Assembly: GCA_045531755.1 (NCBI GenBank)
Contig: JAZSEP010000006.1
Location: forward strand, 1-20,660
Direction: 5' to 3'
From: UBA11540 sp045531755
Lineage (GTDB): Bacteria > Bacillota > Clostridia > Oscillospirales > Ruminococcaceae
DNA length: 20,660 bases
In this document: piece by piece, positions 14,775 through 20,660 of the stretch
Numbering within the stretch: position 1 is the first letter of the stretch
Layout of the letters: every line of letters starts with the position of its first letter
Made by a program: the position numbers and the translations under genes
Notes under the pieces: model-generated
Told to the model about the DNA's origin: nothing
The model's database searches: none
The model's input: the letters and a program-made list of their open reading frames with translations, nothing else

Positions 14775-16147
14775 GAGAAAAGGTTATGGATAGTAAAAAG
14801 AGAATTGCCTTGTCAACCACGCAGATAATACTGCTCAGCTTTTTAGCGGTCATACTTATCGGAAGTCTTTTGTTATCGCTTCCCATCAGTTCTGCTGACG
14901 GTAACGCCGTGCCGTACATAGACGCCTTGTTCACCGCCACCACGTCCACCTGCGTTACGGGACTTGTAACGTTGCCGACGTTTTCTGCCTGGAGCCTTTT
15001 CGGGCAGATAGTAATACTCCTGCTGATACAGATAGGCGGTCTTGGCATTATAACTATTATGTCGGGCTTTATGCTCATGATTAACCGAAAAATGAGCATT
15101 GGCGACAGACTTCTTGTTCAGGATGCGTTTAACTTAAACACAATGTCGGGACTCGCGAATTTCGTCAAAAAAATTCTGCTCGGCACACTTGCTATCGAAG
15201 CTGTCGGCGCTGTGCTGTATATGTCAGTTTTTGTCCGAGACTTCGGGCTTCGAGGAATATGGATATCTTTTTTTACGTCGGTTTCCGCATTCTGTAATGC
15301 AGGAATTGATATTATAGGCGAAAGCAGCCTCTGCGACTATGCCACAAATCCGATAATCAACTTTACTACCTCGCTTTTGATAGTACTCGGAGGTATAGGA
15401 TATATCGTTTGGTGGGACGTTTTGAGGGTGATGAAAAATCGCACGTCAAAAAACAAACGGGTTTTTCGCCACCTCACACTTCACTCTAAGATTGCAATCG
15501 TAACGACCCTTTTGCTCGTTTTCGGCGGAGGACTTCTAATCTTTGTGTTCGAGTATGATAACCCTGCGACTATCGGGGGACTGCCGCTGTTTGATAAGAT
15601 TCAGGTATCACTCTTTCAGTCTGTTACAACAAGAACGGCAGGCTTTGCGAGCGTACCGCAGGAAAACCTCACCGGAGCATCGACGATAACCTCTGTTATT
15701 ATGATGTTCATCGGCGGTTCGCCTGTCGGCACCGCAGGCGGTGTAAAGACCGTAACGGTTGTAGTTTTGCTCTGTTCGGCGTTTGCAACCATCAGGAACA
15801 AGAGCACCGCTTCGATATTCAACCGTACAATTTCAAACGGGTCAATTCGCAAGGCGGTAGCAGTAGTAATAACCTTCGTTGTCATTCTGCTTTCTTCTAC
15901 TGTTTTGTTGGCGGCTGCAACCGATGCCCCTGCTATTGATGTTATATACGAAGCGGTAAGCGCTGCGGCGACGGTAGGACTTTCAAGAAACTTTACGGGA
16001 AGCCTCAATGTTCTAGGTAAAATAATAATTATCATAACTATGTATTTCGGTAGAATAGGCCCTATCTCTCTTGCTGTTGCACTCGGCAGCAGAAAAGAAA
16101 CGCAAAACGTAATTTCCGAGCCTGCGGAAGAGATCAGTATAGGATAA
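14771..16147 (+). CDS. ktrB: Potassium uptake channel subunit KtrB (TrkH family)
   Basis: This 458-residue membrane protein is built of four M1-P-M2 repeats. Pore-loop motifs are visible in each: TSTCVTGL (~59-65), SAFCNAGID, TTRTAGFAS and GRIGPISLA, with the selectivity-filter glycine in each. GSPVGTAGGVKT in the third repeat corresponds to the gating-loop region of KtrB/TrkH. KtrB forms the K+ (Na+-coupled) pore gated by the cytoplasmic RCK ring encoded next door. The start at 14771 overlaps the previous stop (ATGA). A second in-frame ATG at 14786 has AAAAGG too close to it to be convincing. The order B then A is the reverse of the Bacillus ktrAB operon. Confidence 0.93.
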   Translation: MREKVMDSKKRIALSTTQIILLSFLAVILIGSLLLSLPISSADGNAVPYIDALFTATTSTCVTGLVTLPTFSAWSLFGQIVILLLIQIGGLGIITIMSGFMLMINRKMSIGDRLLVQDAFNLNTMSGLANFVKKILLGTLAIEAVGAVLYMSVFVRDFGLRGIWISFFTSVSAFCNAGIDIIGESSLCDYATNPIINFTTSLLIVLGGIGYIVWWDVLRVMKNRTSKNKRVFRHLTLHSKIAIVTTLLLVFGGGLLIFVFEYDNPATIGGLPLFDKIQVSLFQSVTTRTAGFASVPQENLTGASTITSVIMMFIGGSPVGTAGGVKTVTVVVLLCSAFATIRNKSTASIFNRTISNGSIRKAVAVVITFVVILLSSTVLLAAATDAPAIDVIYEAVSAAATVGLSRNFTGSLNVLGKIIIIITMYFGRIGPISLAVALGSRKETQNVISEPAEEISIG

Positions 16148-16159
16148 AGGAGAATAGCT

Positions 16160-16810
16160 ATGCAAAAAAAGAAAACATACGCCGTATTTGGACTTGGCAG
16201 ATACGGAATTGCCGTTGCGAAAGAGCTTGTAGACAACGGAATGGAAGTAATAGCAGTAGATGCAGAACAGAACATAGTAAATGATGCGGCAGCATATCTG
16301 CCTATATGTAAATGTGCGGATGTGACCGACGTAGAGGTAATAAAGCGACTTGGAATTGCGGAGATTGACACGGTTGTTGTTTGTATGGCGAGCAACCTTG
16401 AGGCGAGCGTTATGGCGGTTAACCTCTGTAAAGAAATGGGAGTAAAAACGGTAATAGCAAAATGCGCTAACGAAATCCAACGAAAGATTCTTCTCCGTGT
16501 AGGTGCAGACATTGTTGTCTTCCCTGAAAAAGAGTCGGGAATTAGACTTGCAAAGAATATGTTGAGTGCGGGCTTTATTGATATGCTTTCTTTATCCAAG
16601 GACGTTTCTATAGTCGAGATAGACGTGAAAGACGAGTGGGTTGGAAAAAATCTCATAGAACTCAATCTCCGCCGAAAGTACGATTTCAACGTTGTTGCAA
16701 TTCGCATAGGCGAGAAGGTAAACGCCACCGTCGACCCGACACTTCCTCTTGAAAAGGAAATGGTACTCATTGTTATTGCAAACAACAGAAAACTTTCCCG
16801 TATGAAGTAA
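16160..16810 (+). CDS. ktrA: Potassium uptake regulatory subunit KtrA (RCK domain)
   Basis: This 216-residue cytoplasmic RCK protein has an N-terminal Rossmann fold with GLGRYG (11-16) and Asp34 at the end of the second strand. CADVTDVEVIKRLGI and VGADIVVFPEKESGIRLAKN follow. The C-terminal RCK_C (TrkA_C) domain (~140-212, VSIVEIDVKDEWVGKNLIELNLRRKY) is the region that binds c-di-AMP in several Firmicutes. KtrA octamers gate KtrB in response to ATP/ADP. AAAGGAG at 16146-16152 precedes the ATG by seven bases and overlaps the ktrB stop. Last gene before a strong terminator. Confidence 0.94.
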   Translation: MQKKKTYAVFGLGRYGIAVAKELVDNGMEVIAVDAEQNIVNDAAAYLPICKCADVTDVEVIKRLGIAEIDTVVVCMASNLEASVMAVNLCKEMGVKTVIAKCANEIQRKILLRVGADIVVFPEKESGIRLAKNMLSAGFIDMLSLSKDVSIVEIDVKDEWVGKNLIELNLRRKYDFNVVAIRIGEKVNATVDPTLPLEKEMVLIVIANNRKLSRMK

Positions 16811-16821
16811 ATGTTTATAAA

Positions 16822-16851
16822 AAAGCACGGTTGCAAAAGCAACCGTGCTTT
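16822..16851. terminator. Bidirectional terminator between ktrA and the TauE/SafE gene
   Basis: A perfect 13-bp stem (16822-16834 with 16839-16851) has an AAAA loop. The minus-strand reading ends in a run of six T, and the minus-strand stop codon is only three bases away. The plus-strand reading has TTTAATCATTT. Confidence 0.9.
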
Positions 16852-16853
16852 AA

Positions 16854-17621
16854 TCATTTAACAGCGTTTACAATCAATATGACGGCGCCGAGTATGGTCA
16901 GTATTACACCTACAACTCGATTGAGCACCTTGGGTGATGCCTTGTTTGCGAAAACAGCGGCAATCCTTGCCCACAAAAGCGTACTGATAACGCAGAATAC
17001 GAGGGTAAGAATATCGGGGGAATCACCGATGGCGAAGTGACTCAAAGCACCTGTCAAGGCGGTAAAGGCCATAATGAAAACGCTTGTGCCGACTGCAGTT
17101 TTGAGCTCGTATCCCAAAACACTTGTCAGAATCAAAAGCATCATCATTCCGCCGCCTGCACCGACAAATCCGCAGATAAAACCGATAAGACAACCGCAGA
17201 TAACAGAGCGAATAAGCTTTGTTTTAGCTCCGATAGATTCCATCTTTTCTTTTGTTGTCATAACCGGCTTTACGATAAATTTTATACCCAGGATAAGCGT
17301 CATAAAGGTAGAAAATCCACCCATCGCAGTGCTTGGCACAAGGCTCGAAACGTAGCTGCCAACCGTTGTGAAAACAAGCACGGACACCATCATCACAATT
17401 CCGTTTTTGATGTCAAGATTTTTGTTTTTGCCGTATGTATATGCCGATACGGCGCTTGCCAAAACATCGCTTGCAAGGGCAATGCCCACGGCGGTGTACG
17501 GCTCAACTCCCAAAAAGGTGACAAGCATGGGCGTAATAACGGCAGCAGCACTCATTCCTGCAAATCCCGTGCCGAGTCCTGCACCGATACCTGCAATAAA
17601 GCAGATGATAAATTTATACAT
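16854..17621 (-). CDS. TauE/SafE (TSUP) family sulfite/organosulfur exporter
   Basis: This 255-residue membrane protein has about eight helices in two homologous halves. Each begins with a glycine-rich motif: GIGAGLGTGFAGMSAAAVITPML near the N-terminus and GCLIGFICGFVGAGGGMMMLLIL in the middle, followed by TAVGIALASD and TAVGTSVFIMAFTALTGALSH. This is the TSUP family signature. Members export sulfite, sulfoacetate or related anions; the substrate here is unknown. The ATG at 17621 follows AGGAGT at 17626-17631; the longer open frame to 17645 starts within the upstream hairpin and is unlikely. Gene order suggests it is reached by readthrough from fakA, because there is no room for a promoter between the hairpin and the ribosome site. 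Confidence 0.88.
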   Translation of the reverse strand: MYKFIICFIAGIGAGLGTGFAGMSAAAVITPMLVTFLGVEPYTAVGIALASDVLASAVSAYTYGKNKNLDIKNGIVMMVSVLVFTTVGSYVSSLVPSTAMGGFSTFMTLILGIKFIVKPVMTTKEKMESIGAKTKLIRSVICGCLIGFICGFVGAGGGMMMLLILTSVLGYELKTAVGTSVFIMAFTALTGALSHFAIGDSPDILTLVFCVISTLLWARIAAVFANKASPKVLNRVVGVILTILGAVILIVNAVK

Positions 17622-17638
17622 ATTGACTCCTATACAAA

Positions 17639-17660
17639 AGCCCAACTTTGCAGTTGGGCT
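17639..17660 (-). terminator. Hairpin with T-run between fakA and the exporter gene
   Basis: A 9-bp stem (AGCCCAACT with AGTTGGGCT) and a 4-base loop, followed on the minus strand by TTTTG. It lies eight bases after the fakA stop and seven bases before the AGGAGT of the next gene, so it may be an attenuator that partly lets transcription through. Confidence 0.7.
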
Positions 17661-17668
17661 TGTTTTGA

Positions 17669-19321
17669 TTATTCAACCGATATAATGAAGTAGTAGACGG
17701 GCTGACCGCCGCTGATTAGGGTGACGTCGATTTCATCGCCAAGCTTCAGCTTCACAGCCTCGCAGATTTTCTCTGCCTCTTCTTCCTTCACGTCCTCGCC
17801 GTAGAGCAGGGTAACAAAGGAAGAATCCTTCTTCACAAGCGCCTTTGTCAGCTTAACAACGGCTTTGGAAAGGTCCTTTTCAACGAAGCTCACCTTTCCG
17901 TTTTCAAGAGCAAGGATTTCGCCCTCTTTAATCTTGTGTCCGTCATAGTCCGAATCACGCGCCGCAAAGGTAACCTGTCCCGTGCCGACACGCTCGTAGG
18001 CCTCTCTCATAGCAACCTGATTTGCCTTGAGGTCACCGTCGGGGTCAAACGCGAGCATTGCGGAGAGTCCCTGCGGAATTGTTCTCGTCTGAAGAACTAT
18101 AACCTTGCGGTCTGCAAGGGGGATAGCCTGTTCAGCCGCCATTATGATGTTCTTGTTGTTAGGAAGCACAAAAACAGTCTTGGCAGGAACAGAGTGAATA
18201 GCCTTGAGAATGTCGTCTGTAGAGGGGTTCATTGTCTGACCTCCGCTGACGACGTAATTAGCACCCAAATCCTTGAAAAGCTGGGTAACGCCTTCGCCTG
18301 CTGCTACCGATACGAAGCCGTATTCAACCTCGGGGTCAACAGCGACGTATTCGGGAGATTTTGCCTTTTTCTGAACAGCCTTCTGCTGTTCGGCGTGTTG
18401 CTCACGCATATTTTCAACCTTAACGGTGATAAGCTGTCCAAAGCCGAGAGCCTTCTGCAGAGCCTTTCCGGGATTGTCGGTGTGAACGTGCGTCTTGATA
18501 ATTTCATCGTCGTCAACCACGACAACGCAGTCGCCGATAGTTTCAAGATAAGCGCGAAGCTTTAGGGGGTCCTCCTCGTTTTCACGCCTGATGATGAACT
18601 CTGTGCAGTAGGTGAAGTTTATAACCTCGTCGAATTCACCCGCAGCGTTTCTGAAAACGTCAACCTCTTCAGCACCCTCTTCAACAGCAGGAGCATTGCC
18701 CTCGGCAATAATGCCGTTGCCGTCAAATACACTCTTCATACCTTCGAAGATAACCACAAGACCGCGTCCGCCTGCATCCACAACGCCAGCTTTTTTGAGA
18801 ACGGGGAGCATTTCGGGTGTCTGGTCGAGTGTTTCACAAGCGGTATTGTAGATGAGATTCCACATTTCGTTTGTGTCTGTAATGTCGGTGCGTTCCTTTG
18901 CCTTTTCAGCGGCAACACGCGCAACCGTGAGGATGGTTCCCTCTGTGGGCTTCATAACCGCCTTGTATGCGTTTTCAACACCAAGACTCAGAGCGTTTGC
19001 AACGTCTGCGGCGTCTGCAACAGCCTTTTTTGCAAAGCCCTTGGAAAATCCTCTGAACAAAAGGGAAAGAATAACACCGGAGTTGCCTCTCGCACCTCTC
19101 AGAAGTGCAGAGGAAGCAACCTGTGCAACCTCGCCCACCAACGCGTCATCAGGTAGTTTTTCCAATTCCTTCTTCGCGTTAGAGATGGTCATAAACATAT
19201 TCGTGCCCGTGTCGCCGTCGGGAACGGGGAATACGTTCAATTCGTCAACGCGCTGTCTTAGATTGGAAATGTTATTTGCACCGCTGATAATCGCGTCGCG
19301 TAAAGTCTGTCCGTTAATCAC
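17669..19321 (-). CDS. fakA: Fatty acid kinase subunit FakA (DAK2-domain, YloV-like)
   Basis: This 550-residue cytoplasmic kinase phosphorylates fatty acids bound to FakB, feeding exogenous fatty acids into phospholipid synthesis. The N-terminal DhaL/DAK2 domain (~1-200) shows NVFPVPDGDTGTNM (the acidic Mg-ATP site, 34-41) and LLRGARGNSGVILS. A middle domain (~240-320) contains GDCVVVVDDDEIIKTHVHTDNPG. The C-terminal domain (~325-550) contains VFVLPNNKNIIMAAEQA and TIPQGLSAMLAFDP, as in B. subtilis YloV and staphylococcal FakA, and the length is the same. The start is GTG (19321) with AGGAG about twelve bases upstream, a long spacing. No fakB is visible in the window. The preceding Asp23-family gene is its usual partner in Firmicutes. 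Confidence 0.92.
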   Translation of the reverse strand: MINGQTLRDAIISGANNISNLRQRVDELNVFPVPDGDTGTNMFMTISNAKKELEKLPDDALVGEVAQVASSALLRGARGNSGVILSLLFRGFSKGFAKKAVADAADVANALSLGVENAYKAVMKPTEGTILTVARVAAEKAKERTDITDTNEMWNLIYNTACETLDQTPEMLPVLKKAGVVDAGGRGLVVIFEGMKSVFDGNGIIAEGNAPAVEEGAEEVDVFRNAAGEFDEVINFTYCTEFIIRRENEEDPLKLRAYLETIGDCVVVVDDDEIIKTHVHTDNPGKALQKALGFGQLITVKVENMREQHAEQQKAVQKKAKSPEYVAVDPEVEYGFVSVAAGEGVTQLFKDLGANYVVSGGQTMNPSTDDILKAIHSVPAKTVFVLPNNKNIIMAAEQAIPLADRKVIVLQTRTIPQGLSAMLAFDPDGDLKANQVAMREAYERVGTGQVTFAARDSDYDGHKIKEGEILALENGKVSFVEKDLSKAVVKLTKALVKKDSSFVTLLYGEDVKEEEAEKICEAVKLKLGDEIDVTLISGGQPVYYFIISVE

Positions 19322-19386
19322 TTAAAAAGCACACTCCTAACGTACACCCAAAAAAATCGGGTGCTTTCGGAAATAGTATAAGCCGA

Positions 19387-19737
19387 TTATTCGGCAATCT
19401 TATCTACGTAAACGTTAACCTTGGCAACGTCCAAGCCGGTAGCTTCCTCAACGGTATAGCGAACCTTGTGGATGATGCTTTTAACGATGGCGGAGATGTT
19501 AACTCCGTAGGAAACGATAATATGCATATCGATAACAAGTCTGCCGTCAACCGTGCGGATGCGCACACCGCGGTTAATAGGCTCATCCTTGCGGACACGG
19601 GAGATGATACCGCCGGTCAGCGAAAGATCAGACATAGAAACAACACCAAAACAGCTCGAAGCCGCATTGCCGACAAGGTTGGCAAAATAGTTGTCGGAGA
19701 TAGAAATTGTACCGAGATGATTTTCAAGATTTATCAT
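19387..19737 (-). CDS. Asp23/Gls24 family envelope stress protein (YloU-like)
   Basis: This 116-residue protein has the Asp23 order: GTISISDNYFANLVGNAASSCFGVVSMS, GVRIRTVDGRLVIDMHIIVSYGVNI, then VRYTVEEATGLDVAKVNVYV. Family members are small membrane-associated or cytoplasmic proteins tied to alkaline or envelope stress. The single-domain YloU type sits directly before fakA (yloV) in many Firmicutes, as here with a 65-base gap. The ATG at 19737 has AAGGAGG six bases upstream; the longer frame to 19755 would start inside the ribosome site. It has its own strong promoter, probably driving fakA too. Confidence 0.9.
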   Translation of the reverse strand: MINLENHLGTISISDNYFANLVGNAASSCFGVVSMSDLSLTGGIISRVRKDEPINRGVRIRTVDGRLVIDMHIIVSYGVNISAIVKSIIHKVRYTVEEATGLDVAKVNVYVDKIAE

Positions 19738-19781
19738 AAGCAGCCTCCTTTTCAACAGGAAGTTAATACCATACAGGGAAT

Positions 19782-19810
19782 ATCATACCACAAACAAACG
19801 ATTTTTTCAA
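19782..19810 (-). promoter_or_regulatory. Promoter for the asp23-fakA operon
   Basis: On the minus strand, TTGAAA (19805-19810), a 17-base spacer and TATGAT (19782-19787) lie about 45 bases upstream of the ATG. Confidence 0.8.
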
Positions 19811-19834
19811 TGGTTTTTTTCAAAAAGACCCACC

Positions 19835-19863
19835 TTGACAATTTTGAGTTAAGAGAGTATCAT
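19835..19863 (+). promoter_or_regulatory. Promoter for tRNA-Arg
   Basis: TTGACA (19835-19840), a 17-base spacer and TATCAT (19858-19863) lie about 60 bases upstream of the mature tRNA 5' end. It is back to back with the asp23 promoter, with 24 bases between the two -35 boxes. Confidence 0.72.
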
Positions 19864-19928
19864 ATAAAAAGCCCCTTTTTAAAAGGTATTTTTCCCTGAT
19901 AAAAGGAAAATATGTAAATTTAAAATAT

Positions 19929-20005
19929 GCGCTTGTAGCTCAGCAGGATAGAGCATTCGCCTCCTAAGCGAAAGGTCGGGGATTCGAATTCCTTCAAGCG
20001 CGCCA
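19929..20005 (+). tRNA. tRNA-Arg (anticodon CCU)
   Basis: This 77-base cloverleaf has acceptor stem GCGCTTG / CAAGCGC, D-stem GCTC/GAGC, anticodon stem TTCGC/GCGAA with loop CTCCTAA (anticodon CCT, reads AGG), a 5-base variable loop, T-loop TTCGAAT, discriminator G and an encoded CCA. The T-stem is GGGGA/TCCTT: it has two G-T pairs, and the pair next to the loop is A-T instead of the near-invariant G53-C61. Confidence 0.96.
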
Positions 20006-20041
20006 AAAAGTGCCGAGAAATCAAGGTTTCTCGGCACTTTT
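20006..20041 (+). terminator. Terminator of the tRNA-Arg transcript
   Basis: A perfect 15-bp stem (20006-20020 with 20027-20041) and a 6-base loop follow immediately after the tRNA CCA, ending in TTTTACTTTTCTT. Confidence 0.92.
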
Positions 20042-20051
20042 ACTTTTCTTG

Positions 20052-20074
20052 ACTCACCCATTTTTCGAGTGAGT
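20052..20074 (+). terminator. Possible second, back-up terminator
   Basis: A 6-bp stem ACTCAC/GTGAGT (20052-20057 with 20069-20074) is followed by TTTATTGTTTTT, just 11 bases after the first terminator. Confidence 0.5.
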
Positions 20075-20121
20075 TTTATTGTTTTTGAATAGCAAAACAA
20101 GTTCGTACTCCTACCATATCC

Positions 20122-20210
20122 CGATTAGCTGGAAATTAGCAGAAAATCGCCTTTTTGCTAATCGCCTGCTAATCGAATTTTTGGCAAAATTCTGCTAATT
20201 TGAGCAGGCG
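20122..20210. repeat. Cluster of nested GCTAAT direct and inverted repeats
   Basis: Five copies of a 7-base motif occur: GATTAGC (20123) and AATTAGC (20134) in one orientation; GCTAATC (20157, 20168) and GCTAATT (20194) in the other. TGCTAATCG is directly repeated with an 11-base period (20156, 20167). A 19-base inverted repeat with 16 matches joins 20133-20151 to 20183-20201. CGCCTGCT (20163-20170) is inverted as AGCAGGCG (20203-20210). It lies between the tRNA terminators and the lysR stop; no gene is seen in 20075-20244. Confidence 0.7.
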
Positions 20211-20244
20211 TATGTTCCATCCATATTTTTTAGTATATCAGCAA

Positions 20245-20660
20245 TTATCTATACTGCAAATATTCAATAAACCGTTTCACCGCAAGTGAGGCGGTTTTCT
20301 TATCTCTCAAAGCAAGTCCGATATTGCGATATGCCGGAACGTCAAGCTCTTTTGCGATAATTCTATACGGTACTCTTTTTAAGATCAGTTCGGGGAGTAT
20401 CGCAATACCGAGACCGCTTTCCACCATAGACATTACAGCATAATCGTCCCAAGTGGTAAATTTAACATTTGGAGTTAGATTGTTACGCTCAAAGATTTCT
20501 GAAATTTCTGCTTTTGCACCCTTTTCCAAAAGCATAAACGGCTCATCACAAAGAGCAGCTACGGGAAATCTATCGCAGTCTTTTAGCGGATGATTTTCGG
20601 GGATAATCGCCATCAGCTTATCTTTCTCCAAAAAGATGGTTTCAAAATCGGGGTGTGTCG
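20245..20660 (-). CDS. LysR-type transcriptional regulator, C-terminal part (partial)
   Basis: The frame is open to the right edge, so the N-terminal helix-turn-helix and part of the effector domain are outside. The visible ~138 residues form the second half of a LysR substrate-binding domain. KLMAIIPENHPL is the typical strand and 'P..HPL' turn, CDEPFMLLEKGAK is the ligand-loop region, and VESGLGIAILPELIL is the characteristic 'G.Gia.LP' helix. ALRDKKTASLAVKRFIEYL is the terminal helix. An in-frame TTG at 20631 is internal, since the codons before it (reading DFETIF) continue the domain. The effector and target genes cannot be inferred; LysR genes often control a divergent neighbour, which would lie beyond 20660. 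Confidence 0.88.
   Translation of the reverse strand, partial: THPDFETIFLEKDKLMAIIPENHPLKDCDRFPVAALCDEPFMLLEKGAKAEISEIFERNNLTPNVKFTTWDDYAVMSMVESGLGIAILPELILKRVPYRIIAKELDVPAYRNIGLALRDKKTASLAVKRFIEYLQYR

Noticed and set aside
15616..16857. 413-codon minus-strand open frame opposite ktrB and ktrA
   Set aside because: Despite its length it is antisense to two unmistakable potassium transport genes, and its serine/threonine/isoleucine-rich translation is typical of an antisense shadow.
17037..17693. 218-codon plus-strand open frame opposite the TauE/SafE gene
   Set aside because: Antisense shadow with a Cys/His/Lys-rich translation and no start signals; the minus-strand gene has TSUP motifs and a ribosome site.
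19340..19366. CACCC/GGGTG inverted repeat between asp23 and fakA as a terminator
   Set aside because: The stem is only five base pairs around a loop of mainly T, and fakA downstream has no other promoter, so I do not call it.
19879..20100. 73-codon minus-strand open frame over the tRNA
   Set aside because: Its GIRIPDLSLRR stretch is the antisense translation of the tRNA, a well-known false gene call.

Overview
The window reads as chromosome of a Gram-positive, low-to-moderate GC member of the Clostridia, probably an Oscillospiraceae-like gut bacterium. This is inferred from the near-consensus sigma-A promoters (TTGACA-17-TATAAT type), strong AGGAGG ribosome sites, TTG/GTG starts, short intercistronic gaps, and the gene content (FakA/Asp23 pair, KtrAB, a SpoIID-domain protein, CorC, CinA). 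No phage, transposase, IS element or CRISPR array was seen.

Layout. (1) 1-5041, plus strand: a compact operon of thiI (5'-truncated by the window edge), a stand-alone CinA C-terminal amidase, a large envelope protein joining a catalytically dead sortase-B-like domain through a Ser/Thr/Glu linker to a SpoIID/LytB domain, a LURP-one-related protein and an EamA transporter. It closes with a hairpin terminator shared with the convergent small lipid-anchored/secreted-type gene at 5074-5520 (minus). (2) 5521-6909: a promoter-rich intergenic region, then a monocistronic AEC-family transporter. (3) 6919-9447, minus: a GH94-like phosphorylase. Upstream of it (9606-9822) lies an unusual array of small hairpins separated by a 7-base GTGATAT spacer that switches to its reverse complement halfway. 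(4) 9834-11812, minus: a translationally coupled CorC-type / hemolysin III pair. (5) 11936-16851, plus: a six-gene unit from one promoter to one terminator, encoding a DUF1624 acyltransferase-like membrane protein, a TtcA-family tRNA thiolase, TcdA, a small membrane protein, KtrB and KtrA. (6) 16854-19810, minus: a TauE/SafE exporter, fakA and an Asp23-family gene. (7) 19835-20074, plus: tRNA-Arg(CCU) with promoter and terminators. Then comes a short region of nested GCTAAT repeats and the C-terminal part of a LysR-type regulator running off the right edge.

Functional themes: tRNA modification recurs (ThiI, TtcA, TcdA, all ATP-using adenylation chemistry), as does the envelope (SpoIID fusion, FakA, DUF1624). 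Ion handling is represented by KtrAB and CorC. The strongest candidates for something undescribed are the pseudo-sortase/SpoIID fusion and the flipped-spacer hairpin array. All family assignments are from motif reading by eye; no database search was run.
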